Below are positions 57,194-64,000 of a stretch of DNA of 64,000 nucleotides, in pieces; position 1 is the stretch's first letter; each line of letters begins with the position of its first letter. Location of the stretch: positions 186,001 to 250,000 of the forward strand of contig CAZNPA010000001.1 of assembly GCA_964575095.1 (NCBI GenBank). The letters are read 5' to 3'. Both the position numbers and the translations under genes were made by a program. The stretch is from CAZNPA01 sp964575095. Its GTDB lineage: Bacteria > Pseudomonadota > Alphaproteobacteria > Rickettsiales > SXRF01. The notes below the pieces were generated by a model. It was not told the origin of the DNA, did no database searches, and worked only from the letters and a program-made list of their open reading frames with translations.

Positions 57194-58419
57194 GCCAAAT
57201 CCAGAAATGTAAACCGCTCGCGCAGGAAACGTGCGACGCCGACGACGGTATTATAACTCTCCACATCCCAGCCCAATTTTTCTGGCGTCGTCGGGCACTG
57301 TGCGGCTTCCAGTATGGATTGTAGGCGGGAAGGGGGCAGAGCGATTTGTTCGATGCGGGCGGCGATGTCTGGATTCCCGCCTTCGCGGGAATGACGGATT
57401 AAATCCACTTTTATCGCAAACGCTTTCTTCGCTTCCTGCATCACTTGTTCGCCGAATAGTGTTTTTATTTTTTCTTCGGGGAAATTGTCCGTGCGCAGCT
57501 TTGGTTTTCCGCGCAGTAATTTTTCCTGCAGTTTTGCCATAAAGAGCGTGGTAACGCCGATTTCTTCTCCGTGGAGCGTTACCCCCTCCCTAACCCTCCC
57601 CCCTAAAGGGGGAGGGGAAAGCATCCCCATCGCATGCGCGATCATGTGCTCGGCCTGACTCGCGGGGTGGCTGCCGCCGGCGATGGTCATGCCGAGGCCG
57701 GAGAGCAGCGAGAGTTTCATCAGCAGCGTGAGCGTCTCTTTATCGTTATGCATAATGCCGCGCGCGCTATCGAAGAGTTGCGGCTCGTACGGCGCCAACA
57801 ATTGAAACGGCGTTTCGTCGTAGGGCGTGCCTAATACTAGATGCGACAGCAGCCAGTCGGCCTGCGCCGTCGGCCGCGCCAGCGCGTCGCCGAGGCCGCT
57901 TTTGGAGAGGCGCAGCGGCGCGCCCGCAATCACCGACATATCGCAGAATGCGGCAAGCGGCATCCTGGCAGCGCAGGTTTTTTTGTAACCGCTGAAGCTG
58001 ATCGAGGCGTTAGCGGAAAGATAGCCGTTCATCGAGGCGGCGGTCGGGAACACGACGTAGGGCTTGTTATCGAGATGCGCAGCGTATTTGCAGATGTCGT
58101 TGATGGTGCCGCCGCCGACGGCGACTAACGCATCGCAGTTTTTTGACTGCTGACGCACATAACTCACCGCTTTATCATCGGCCATGGAGGCACGTTCAAG
58201 CGTAATATGGAGAGTGCCGTGTTTTTCTGTAGCCTTGAATATCCGGTCGCCCAGCGCGTAAGCGGTATCCTTGTCGTTCACCACCGCCAACTTGCTTTTA
58301 GGAAAAACGCCCCCCAGAAGATCGTCAATGTCGCGGCCTAGCGACGTTTCCATGACAATCCACGGCAGCCGCGCGAGTTTTTCCTGCAACAATTTTAGGG
58401 TGGAAACATCAAAAGTCAT
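57190..58419 (-). CDS. sn-Glycerol-1-phosphate dehydrogenase-like protein
   Basis: A 409-residue member of the iron-containing alcohol dehydrogenase superfamily, closest in motifs to glycerol-1-phosphate dehydrogenases (archaeal EgsA, Bacillus AraM). NAD loop VGGGTINDICKYAA; substrate PTAASMNGYLSANASI; metal ligands fit Asp178 (GLGDALARPTAQADW), His258 (QAEHMIAH) and His283 (LHGEEIG). Two in-frame palindromic insertions add SPPPLGGRVREG (about 268-279) and RHSREGGNPD (about 342-351). The first lies just before the third metal ligand. The product would be the archaeal lipid-type glycerol phosphate stereoisomer; its role here is unknown. gpsA is present elsewhere. Confidence 0.8.
   Translation of the reverse strand: MTFDVSTLKLLQEKLARLPWIVMETSLGRDIDDLLGGVFPKSKLAVVNDKDTAYALGDRIFKATEKHGTLHITLERASMADDKAVSYVRQQSKNCDALVAVGGGTINDICKYAAHLDNKPYVVFPTAASMNGYLSANASISFSGYKKTCAARMPLAAFCDMSVIAGAPLRLSKSGLGDALARPTAQADWLLSHLVLGTPYDETPFQLLAPYEPQLFDSARGIMHNDKETLTLLMKLSLLSGLGMTIAGGSHPASQAEHMIAHAMGMLSPPPLGGRVREGVTLHGEEIGVTTLFMAKLQEKLLRGKPKLRTDNFPEEKIKTLFGEQVMQEAKKAFAIKVDLIRHSREGGNPDIAARIEQIALPPSRLQSILEAAQCPTTPEKLGWDVESYNTVVGVARFLRERFTFLDLA
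57369..57395. repeat. GC palindrome inside the G1P dehydrogenase-like gene
   Basis: GATTCCCGCCTTCGCGGGAAT is a hairpin with 8-bp arms around 4-5 bases, of the TCATTCCCG family, followed by GACGG. Read in frame it gives RHSREGGNP, a peptide widely seen where this palindrome invades genes. Confidence 0.75.
57581..57617. repeat. Pyrimidine-rich palindrome inside the G1P dehydrogenase-like gene
   Basis: ACCCCCTCCCTAACCCTCCC followed by CCCTAAAGGGGGAGGGG makes a foldback CCTCCCCCTTTAGGGGGG. In frame it encodes SPPPLGGRVREG. A related block lies in phaC at 49538-49680. Confidence 0.65.
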
Positions 58420-58428
58420 AAATTCCGA

Positions 58429-58456
58429 TTGAGAATTAACAAGAAATCGCTATGCT
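58429..58456 (+). promoter_or_regulatory. Promoter of the small secreted protein gene
   Basis: TTGAGA (58429-58434), 16 bases, TATGCT (58451-58456), with a 47-base AT-rich leader before the ATG at 58510. Confidence 0.5.
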
Positions 58457-58509
58457 ACAGGCACCGGATTCGATCCGCATCTTAAATTTTTTTATTATAA
58501 AGGACACCT

Positions 58510-58800
58510 ATGAAACACTTACTGACCGCTTTAGCAATAGCTGCTCTCGTTGCCACCCCCGCACTCGCCGCCGACCAGAAACCTGCCGCTCAGGCGATGG
58601 ACGCCGCCATGAGCAACGACTACCCCGGTGCGGACGAAACCAAGCCGATGCGCACCGTTGTGTCTTCCCATGCGACGGAAGCCAAACCCGCTGCCGCTCA
58701 GTCCCACAAAGCCAAATCCTCTGCCAACAAAGCTGGCAAAGCTGCGAAGAAATCCTCTTCCGGCAAAGCAGGCCATAAGAAAACAGACGAAAAGAAATAA
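58510..58800 (+). CDS. Small secreted Ala/Lys-rich protein
   Basis: A 96-residue protein with a clear signal peptide (LLTALAIAALVATPALA, cleavage near residue 21). The mature part is low complexity: acidic and polar to about residue 50, then Lys/Ala/Ser-rich (SSANKAGKAAKKSSSGKAGHKK), strongly basic. Such proteins may bind peptidoglycan, LPS or DNA in the periplasm. No family recognised. AAAGGA precedes the start and it has its own promoter and terminator, so it is a single-gene unit and probably well expressed. Confidence 0.7.
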   Translation: MKHLLTALAIAALVATPALAADQKPAAQAMDAAMSNDYPGADETKPMRTVVSSHATEAKPAAAQSHKAKSSANKAGKAAKKSSSGKAGHKKTDEKK

Positions 58801-58822
58801 GTCCGTTTTTAATGTCGGATAT

Positions 58823-58855
58823 AAAGCCCCGGATTTTGTCCGGGGCTTTATTTTA
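58823..58855 (+). terminator. Rho-independent terminator
   Basis: AAAGCCCCGGA, loop TTTTG, TCCGGGGCTTT then ATTTTAT; 23 bases after the small secreted protein gene. Confidence 0.85.
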
Positions 58856-58869
58856 TGAAATAGAATTTA

Positions 58870-59853
58870 ATGAAACACCGCATCATTTTTTTTATACTGT
58901 TCCTGCTTGCCGCCACCGGCCCGTCCGTAGCGCAGGAAGCAGCGGATAACCCGCAACCATTCGACATCTGGCTGGAAGAGTTCAAGCGCGATGCGGCGTC
59001 GCAGGGCATTTCGCAAAGCACGCTGGATACGGCTTTTTCCGGTATGGAACTGCTGCCGCGTGTTGTCGAGCTCGACCGCAAGCAGCCGGAAAAAAAACTG
59101 ACGTTCGCCCAGTACCGCAAAAAAATCGTATCGCCCGAGCGCGTGCAAAAAGGCAAGGATAAGCTCGCCGAATACCGTGAGCTGCTGGAAAAAATCGGCA
59201 GCGAATATAACGTGCCGCCGCAATTCATCGTCGCGCTCTGGGGCATCGAGACCAATTACGGCAGCAACACCGGCGGCTTCTCCACCATCGCCGCGTTGAC
59301 GACGCTGGCCTATGACGGACGCCGCAGCGATTTCTTCCGCGGCGAACTGATCAAGGCGCTAAGAATCAGCGACAACGATAACATCCCGCCCGGCGATATC
59401 ATCGGGTCGTGGGCCGGCGCCATGGGGCAGTGCCAGTTCATGCCGTCCAGCTTCTTTAATTTCGCCGTCGATTACGACCAGGACGGCAAACCCGATATCT
59501 GGAACACGGAAGCCGACGTTTTCGCCTCCATCGCCAATTACCTGCACGCGTCCGGCTGGAAAGAAAATGAAAAATGGGGCGTACCGGTAACATTACCAAA
59601 AAAATTCGATCGCGCGCTGGGTGACGGCAAGCAGCGCAAAACCATAGACGAATGGAAAAAGCTGGGCGTGCAGGCCAACGGCAAGACATTGCCGGCGACA
59701 CCGGAAAGCGCGTTCCTGGTACTCGTGGGCGAAGGCAAGGCAGCCGCGCCGTATCTGGTATACGACAATTACAAAGTGCTGCTCAAATGGAACCGTTCGT
59801 TCTATTTCGCCACCGCCACCAGCCAGCTCGCCGACCGCATCGCCGCTAAATAA
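58870..59853 (+). CDS. Membrane-bound lytic murein transglycosylase B-like
   Basis: Cleaves peptidoglycan to anhydromuropeptides; 327 residues with a signal peptide (IIFFILFLLAATGPSVAQ). The MltB/SLT_2 domain contains the catalytic Glu in VALWGIETNYGSNTGG, AGAMGQCQFMPSSFFNFAVDYDQDG and DVFASIANYLHASGW. The C-terminal part has VLKWNRSFYFATATSQLADRIA. No lipobox, so periplasmic rather than lipid-anchored. rlpA, another septal wall enzyme, follows. Confidence 0.93.
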   Translation: MKHRIIFFILFLLAATGPSVAQEAADNPQPFDIWLEEFKRDAASQGISQSTLDTAFSGMELLPRVVELDRKQPEKKLTFAQYRKKIVSPERVQKGKDKLAEYRELLEKIGSEYNVPPQFIVALWGIETNYGSNTGGFSTIAALTTLAYDGRRSDFFRGELIKALRISDNDNIPPGDIIGSWAGAMGQCQFMPSSFFNFAVDYDQDGKPDIWNTEADVFASIANYLHASGWKENEKWGVPVTLPKKFDRALGDGKQRKTIDEWKKLGVQANGKTLPATPESAFLVLVGEGKAAAPYLVYDNYKVLLKWNRSFYFATATSQLADRIAAK

Positions 59854-59912
59854 TTTGTAGCGCGGCGAAATAACAAGACTATATTGGACGCTGCCTACAG
59901 GAGAATTGAATC

Positions 59913-60974
59913 ATGTCACACACCGCCAGAATCGTATCGCTATTCGCCATCACCACCCTTGCCGCCTGCGCGCCGCAGAAAATGCCGGGCATGAAAATCG
60001 GCAACCCCTATGTCGTCGAAGGAAAATCCTATTATCCTTCCTATGACGCCAATTACGACAAAACCGGCGAAGCCTCGTGGTACGGGCCGGGATTCCACGG
60101 AAAATACACCGCCAGCGGCGAAGTCTACGACCAGCACGATTACACCGCCGCCCATCCGACGCTGCCCATGCCGTCGCTGGTGCGCGTCACCAACCTTGCC
60201 ACCGGCAAGAGCCTGATCGTCCGTATCAACGACCGCGGGCCGTTCGCCGCCAACCGCATCATCGACCTCTCTAAGGACTCCGCCAGAGCGCTGGGTATCC
60301 GCGGCGTGGCGCGCGTGCGCGTGCAATTCCTCGAAAAGGAAACGCAGGAATATGTCGCCATGGTGAAGCAGAACGACAACCGCATCATCAGCATGGCCGA
60401 TTACAATGAGCGCGCCGATCTCATCAAAAAATCCGCACCGCTGATGGCGGCGGACATCTCGCCGCAAATCGCTATCCCCAGCGCCGGCGTTACCGAGAAG
60501 AACGTTTCGCCGCCGCCGCAACCAAAAGCGGGGATCATCCGCGAGGCCATGGCCAATGACACGGTGGAAGGCGACAATGATGACAACACGGTGTCGCCTT
60601 TAACGCCGATCGAAGTCAACGCCAACGACGGCGAAGTAACGTCAGCAAAACCATCACAGCCGATATCCATGAGCACGCCGGTAGAAGAACCGGCACGGGA
60701 AGCGGAACCTGCGGCTGAGATAGAGCCCGCGCCGGTAGCCGCTATGGGCGCTTACGCCATCCAGCTGGGATCGTTCGCATCGGAAGCTAACGCGCACAAG
60801 CTGGCGGCAAAGCTGGCCGGTATCGCACAAGCCTCGATCCGGGAGGTCGAGGTGCATGGCCGCCTGTGGTGGCAGGTCCGCATCAACGGCTTCAACGATC
60901 GCGCCGAAGCGGCGGAAACGCTGCGCCAGGTGCACGGCGCCGGCGTCCCCGACGCACGCATCATCCGTCCGTAA
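59913..60974 (+). CDS. rlpA: Septal ring lytic transglycosylase RlpA with SPOR domain
   Basis: A 353-residue lipoprotein (lipobox ITTLAACAP, Cys near 19). The double-psi beta barrel has GEASWYGPGFHGKYTASGEVYD, HPTLPMPSLVRVTNLATGKSLIVRINDRGPF and SKDSARALG, with the catalytic Asp in NDRGP. A Pro/Glu-rich linker (about 170-280) leads to a C-terminal SPOR domain (YAIQLGSFASEANAHKLAAKL) that binds denuded glycan at the septum. AGGAG precedes the start. It lies 9 bases before tmk. Confidence 0.94.
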   Translation: MSHTARIVSLFAITTLAACAPQKMPGMKIGNPYVVEGKSYYPSYDANYDKTGEASWYGPGFHGKYTASGEVYDQHDYTAAHPTLPMPSLVRVTNLATGKSLIVRINDRGPFAANRIIDLSKDSARALGIRGVARVRVQFLEKETQEYVAMVKQNDNRIISMADYNERADLIKKSAPLMAADISPQIAIPSAGVTEKNVSPPPQPKAGIIREAMANDTVEGDNDDNTVSPLTPIEVNANDGEVTSAKPSQPISMSTPVEEPAREAEPAAEIEPAPVAAMGAYAIQLGSFASEANAHKLAAKLAGIAQASIREVEVHGRLWWQVRINGFNDRAEAAETLRQVHGAGVPDARIIRP

Positions 60975-60983
60975 GCCAACAGC

Positions 60984-61616
60984 ATGAAAGGCACCTTCAT
61001 CACCTTCGAGGGCGGCGAGGGTAGCGGCAAGTCGACGCAGGTCAAGCTGCTCACCGAAGCGCTGGCGGCAAAAAATCTGCCGCACGTCGCCACGCGCGAG
61101 CCGGGCGGGACGCCAAGCGCCGAACGCATCCGCCAACTGCTGGTTTCCGGCGCCGAAGACGCCTGGCAATCGACCACGGAAACATTATTATTTTACGCGG
61201 CGCGGCTGGAGCATGTGGAAAAACTTATCCGTCCGGCGCTGGCCGAGGGCAAGCACGTCATCTGCGACCGCTTCGCCGATTCGACGCTGGTCTATCAGGG
61301 CGTCGGCAAGGATTTATCGGAATATTACGTGCAGATGTTGCACAAGCTGACGCTGGGAAATTTCGTACCGGACTTAACGTTTATCCTAGACATCAGCCCG
61401 CAGGAAGGCCTGAAACGCGCTAACGCCCTTAAGCACGACGAAAAACGCTTCGAGGCAATGCCGATGGATTTCCACCGCCGCATCCGCGCCGGATTCCTAA
61501 GTATCGCCGCGCGCGAGCCCAAGCGCTGCATCGTGCTCGACGCCACGCAAGACCCCAAAACATTGCACATGAAAATCCTAAGCGCCGCCGGACAGCGGCT
61601 GGGCGTACGCCTATGA
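60984..61616 (+). CDS. tmk: Thymidylate kinase
   Basis: Phosphorylates dTMP to dTDP; 210 residues. P-loop FEGGEGSGKSTQVKLL, the DR(F/Y) motif CDRFADSTLVYQGVG, and the TREPGGTP segment are present. Starts 9 bases after rlpA and overlaps holB by ATGA. The tmk-holB-metG order is a classic conserved block. Confidence 0.96.
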   Translation: MKGTFITFEGGEGSGKSTQVKLLTEALAAKNLPHVATREPGGTPSAERIRQLLVSGAEDAWQSTTETLLFYAARLEHVEKLIRPALAEGKHVICDRFADSTLVYQGVGKDLSEYYVQMLHKLTLGNFVPDLTFILDISPQEGLKRANALKHDEKRFEAMPMDFHRRIRAGFLSIAAREPKRCIVLDATQDPKTLHMKILSAAGQRLGVRL

Positions 61617-62638
61617 ACGAACAACCGACGCCGCGCACTAACCAAAATCTCTTCGGACACGATGCCGCCGAGCGCGAGTGGCTGCGTCAGGCCGAAAGCG
61701 GCAAGCTGGCGCACGGCTGGATTATCAGCGGCCCGAAAGGTATCGGCAAGGCGACGCTGGCGTTCCGGTTTGCGCGGCACATATTATCGGCCGACGCCCG
61801 CCGCATCGCCACCGGCGCGCATGCCGACCTGTTGGTCATCGAACCGGAGTTCAATGAAAAAAAAGGTGAGCAGGGGACGATCATCACGGTCGAGCAGGCG
61901 AGGGAGGTCGGCCATTTCCTGTCGCTGACGCCCGCCGAAAGCGACTGGCGCGTAGTCATCATCGATTCCGCCGACGCGCTCAACGTCAACGCCGCCAATG
62001 CCATTTTGAAAATGCTCGAAGAGCCGCCGAAGCAGGCGGTGCTGCTGTTAATTTCGCACAATCCGGGCGCGCTGCTGCCCACCATCCGCTCACGCGCGGC
62101 AATGCTGAAACTGAAACCGCTGGCCGGCGAGGACTTTAACGATGCTATGCGCGTTCTTTATCCCGACATGGATTATCAGCGCCGCGCCGCGCTGGCGACA
62201 TTATCAGGCGGATCGCCGGGCCTGGCAGCGGAATACGAAGAGCAGGGGGCGCTCGAATATTACGGCGAGATGATCGATATTCTTTCTACCCTGCCCGCAC
62301 CCGATACGCTGAAGATCCACGCCTTCGCCGAGCAGTTCGGCGGCGCGCAGGGACATGCGCCGTTTCTGCTGTTTTCGCGCTTGGCACTGGTTCTATTGGA
62401 ACGTCTGGCCAAAATAGCGGCGGGCACTCCGGTAGTTCCTATCAGCGAAAATGATCGTGCGTCGCTGTCAAAATTGGCGGCGCTGTACCCGTCCGGCACC
62501 TGGGCGGCCAAATGGCAACAGGCACAGGAACAATTATCGCTAACAACCGCGCGGCACCTCGATTACAAGCAGGTCGCCATCCTCTTCTTTCACTCGATTG
62601 CGAATGCGGAAGGTTTTGTGCTAAGTTCCGCTGCATGA
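61613..62638 (+). CDS. holB: DNA polymerase III delta prime subunit
   Basis: Clamp-loader subunit; 341 residues. AAA+ fold with N-terminal LAHGWIISGPKGIGKATLAFRFA, VIIDSADALNVNAANAILKMLEEPPKQ and sensor SRAAMLKLKPL. The P-loop is degenerate relative to tau (GPKGIGKAT keeps Lys), and the zinc cysteines found in many delta-prime subunits are missing. Overlaps tmk and metG by 4 bases each, so the three are one transcript. Confidence 0.93.
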   Translation: MNEQPTPRTNQNLFGHDAAEREWLRQAESGKLAHGWIISGPKGIGKATLAFRFARHILSADARRIATGAHADLLVIEPEFNEKKGEQGTIITVEQAREVGHFLSLTPAESDWRVVIIDSADALNVNAANAILKMLEEPPKQAVLLLISHNPGALLPTIRSRAAMLKLKPLAGEDFNDAMRVLYPDMDYQRRAALATLSGGSPGLAAEYEEQGALEYYGEMIDILSTLPAPDTLKIHAFAEQFGGAQGHAPFLLFSRLALVLLERLAKIAAGTPVVPISENDRASLSKLAALYPSGTWAAKWQQAQEQLSLTTARHLDYKQVAILFFHSIANAEGFVLSSAA

Positions 62639-64000
62639 GCCACAAGCATTTCTATATCACAACGCCGATTTACTACGTCAACGACCGGCCGCATATCGGC
62701 CATGCGTACACATCGGTGGCGTGCGACGTGCTGGCGCGGTTCAAGCGCCTCGACGGCTATCACGTTAAATTCCTGACCGGCACCGACGAGCACGGCCAGA
62801 AGGTCGAGAAATCGGCGAAGAGCGCAGGCACCGAGCCGCAGGCGTTCACCGACGAAGTATCGCAGCATTTCCGCGACATGAACACGCTGATGAATATCAG
62901 CAACGACGATTTCATCCGCACCACCGAAACTCGCCACAAGAAAGGCGCACAGGCGCTATGGAAGGCGATGGCGGAGAAGGGGCATATCTATCTGGGAAAA
63001 TATTCCGGCTGGTACGCCGTGCGCGACGAAGCTTATTATCAGGAATCCGAATTGGTGAATGGCAAAGCGCCTACCGGAGCCGATGTCGAGTGGGTGGAAG
63101 AGCCCAGCTATTTTTTCAAGCTGTCGGCGTTCGGCGACAAATTATTGGAGTTTTACGACAAGAATCCCGATTTCATCGGCCCGGATTCGCGCCGCAACGA
63201 AGTCATCAGTTTCGTCAAAGGCGGCTTGAAAGATTTATCCATCTCGCGCACGACGTTCTCGTGGGGCATCCCGGTGCCGGACGCACCGAAACATATCATG
63301 TATGTCTGGCTCGACGCGCTGGCCAATTACCTATCGGGGGTAGGGTATCCCGAAACGACGCCGGATATGAAAAACTTCTGGCCGGCGGATCTGCACATGG
63401 TGGGAAAAGACATATTGCGCTTCCATGCGGTCTACTGGCCGGCGTTTTTGATGGCGGCCGGAATCCCTTGCCCCAAGCGTGTCTTCGCGCACGGCTGGTG
63501 GACCATCGAAGGCGAAAAAATGTCCAAATCGCTGGGCAACGTCGTCGCACCCGCCGATTTAGTGAAGGAATTCGGCTTGGACCAAACGCGCTGGTTCCTG
63601 CTGCGCGAAGTGCCGTTCGGCAACGACGGAAATTTCTCCCGCGAGCGCATGGTGACCGTCATCAATTCGGAACTCGCCAATAACATCGGCAACCTTGTCC
63701 AACGCACACTGTCGATGATCGCCAAAAACTGTGAAGGAAAGGTGCCTGAGTACCAGCAGGGTAAGCTGCGCCCGGAAGATAAGGCATTCATCGACAAATT
63801 CCTCGTCACCGATAAAGCAACGCCGAAACAGGTAGAGCGCCAATATCACGACTGCCGCTTCCATGAGATCATCGGCAGCCTGGTCGATATCGCCGCGGGA
63901 GCGAATGAATATATCGACCGCCAGGCGCCATGGACACTTAAGAAAACCGACATGGAGCTGATGAACGCGGTGCTTTATTATTTGGCCGACGGCATACGCT
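62635..64000 (+). CDS. metG: Methionyl-tRNA synthetase (3' end outside window)
   Basis: 455 codons are visible; the gene runs off the end. The HIGH motif is PHIGHAYTSVACDVL and the KMSKS loop GEKMSKSLGNVV. The connecting domain lacks the Cys-x2-Cys zinc knuckle: the segment YAVRDEAYYQESELVNGKAPTGADVEWVEEPSYFFKL has no cysteines, so this is the zinc-free class. The anticodon-binding domain begins near residue 350. Starts on the last bases of holB (ATGA). Confidence 0.95.
   Translation, partial: MSHKHFYITTPIYYVNDRPHIGHAYTSVACDVLARFKRLDGYHVKFLTGTDEHGQKVEKSAKSAGTEPQAFTDEVSQHFRDMNTLMNISNDDFIRTTETRHKKGAQALWKAMAEKGHIYLGKYSGWYAVRDEAYYQESELVNGKAPTGADVEWVEEPSYFFKLSAFGDKLLEFYDKNPDFIGPDSRRNEVISFVKGGLKDLSISRTTFSWGIPVPDAPKHIMYVWLDALANYLSGVGYPETTPDMKNFWPADLHMVGKDILRFHAVYWPAFLMAAGIPCPKRVFAHGWWTIEGEKMSKSLGNVVAPADLVKEFGLDQTRWFLLREVPFGNDGNFSRERMVTVINSELANNIGNLVQRTLSMIAKNCEGKVPEYQQGKLRPEDKAFIDKFLVTDKATPKQVERQYHDCRFHEIIGSLVDIAAGANEYIDRQAPWTLKKTDMELMNAVLYYLADGIR

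Noticed and set aside
57284..57300. Possible frameshift or pseudogene in the G1P dehydrogenase-like gene because of odd peptides
   Set aside because: The frame is open throughout and the odd peptides are in-frame palindromes; the metal ligands are intact.
62958..63683. 241-codon open frame inside metG in another frame
   Set aside because: Arg/Gly-rich shadow of the metG reading frame, which has intact HIGH and KMSKS motifs.

Overview
The window is chromosomal DNA of an alphaproteobacterium. The evidence is the combination of NtrC/NtrY/NtrX, the pole organiser PopZ, the DNA-binding protein GapR (DUF2312), a PAS_5 protein, an alphaproteobacterial-type SerC, class II DAHP synthase, hfq-hflX, a system I cytochrome c maturation locus (ccmE, D, F, G, H, I, with ccmAB elsewhere) and a PHB locus (phaB, phaC, phaR). 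The GC content looks moderate to high. I cannot name the genus; a free-living or environmental, possibly deep-branching lineage fits. No tRNA, rRNA, CRISPR array, insertion sequence or prophage was seen.

Layout. 0-4.4 kb: end of ntrC, then ntrY and ntrX. 4.4-8.1 kb (-): two polytopic envelope proteins and popZ. 8.3-11.6 kb (-): a eukaryote-like IleRS. 11.7-14.5 kb: PAS_5 protein, metC, argG (-). 14.6-19.5 kb: hfq, hflX, a ModA-like protein and a membrane protein fused to a spermidine-synthase-like domain. 19.5-25.9 kb: tsaD (-), hemC, TPR lipoprotein (-), pyrB-pyrC-pyrF. 25.9-30.6 kb: two glycosyltransferases, gapR, class II DAHP synthase and prephenate dehydratase. 30.6-34.7 kb (-): ccmD-ccmE-ccmF-ccmG-ccmH-ccmI. 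34.7-38.5 kb: virB8, virB9, gpsA, nadA. 38.6-47.2 kb: glycosyltransferase (-), serC, an unknown three-repeat protein, a GT-C-like membrane protein, serA, a GST and an orphan PIN-like protein. 47.2-50.8 kb: PHB genes with an unknown gene inserted. 50.9-53.2 kb (-): five unknown small genes. 53.2-58.4 kb: acnA (-), ccmA, ccmB and a glycerol-1-phosphate dehydrogenase-like gene (-). 58.5-64 kb: small secreted protein, MltB-like transglycosylase, rlpA, tmk, holB and the start of metG.

Two families of short inverted repeats stand out. One has tandem units of 7-8 bases whose sequence differs at each locus but is mirrored on the other side of a short loop. These fill the gaps between ntrC/ntrY, tsaD/hemC, pyrF/glycosyltransferase, ccmF/ccmE, virB9/gpsA and nadA/glycosyltransferase, often touching the start codon or supplying the stop codon, and they also lie in frame inside tsaD and phaC. 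The other family is GC-rich hairpins (TCATCCCCG...CGGGGATGA type). They occur between genes and, like two pyrimidine-rich relatives, in frame inside phaC and the glycerol-1-phosphate dehydrogenase gene.

The genome is tightly packed. Same-strand neighbours often overlap by ATGA, and several convergent pairs share their stop codons (TTAG or CTAG). The best candidates for undescribed biology are the three-repeat protein at 41.0 kb, the PIN-like orphan with an operator-like palindrome at 46.2 kb, the unknown cluster at 50.9-53.2 kb with two diverged paralogs, and the repeat family that reshapes gene ends.
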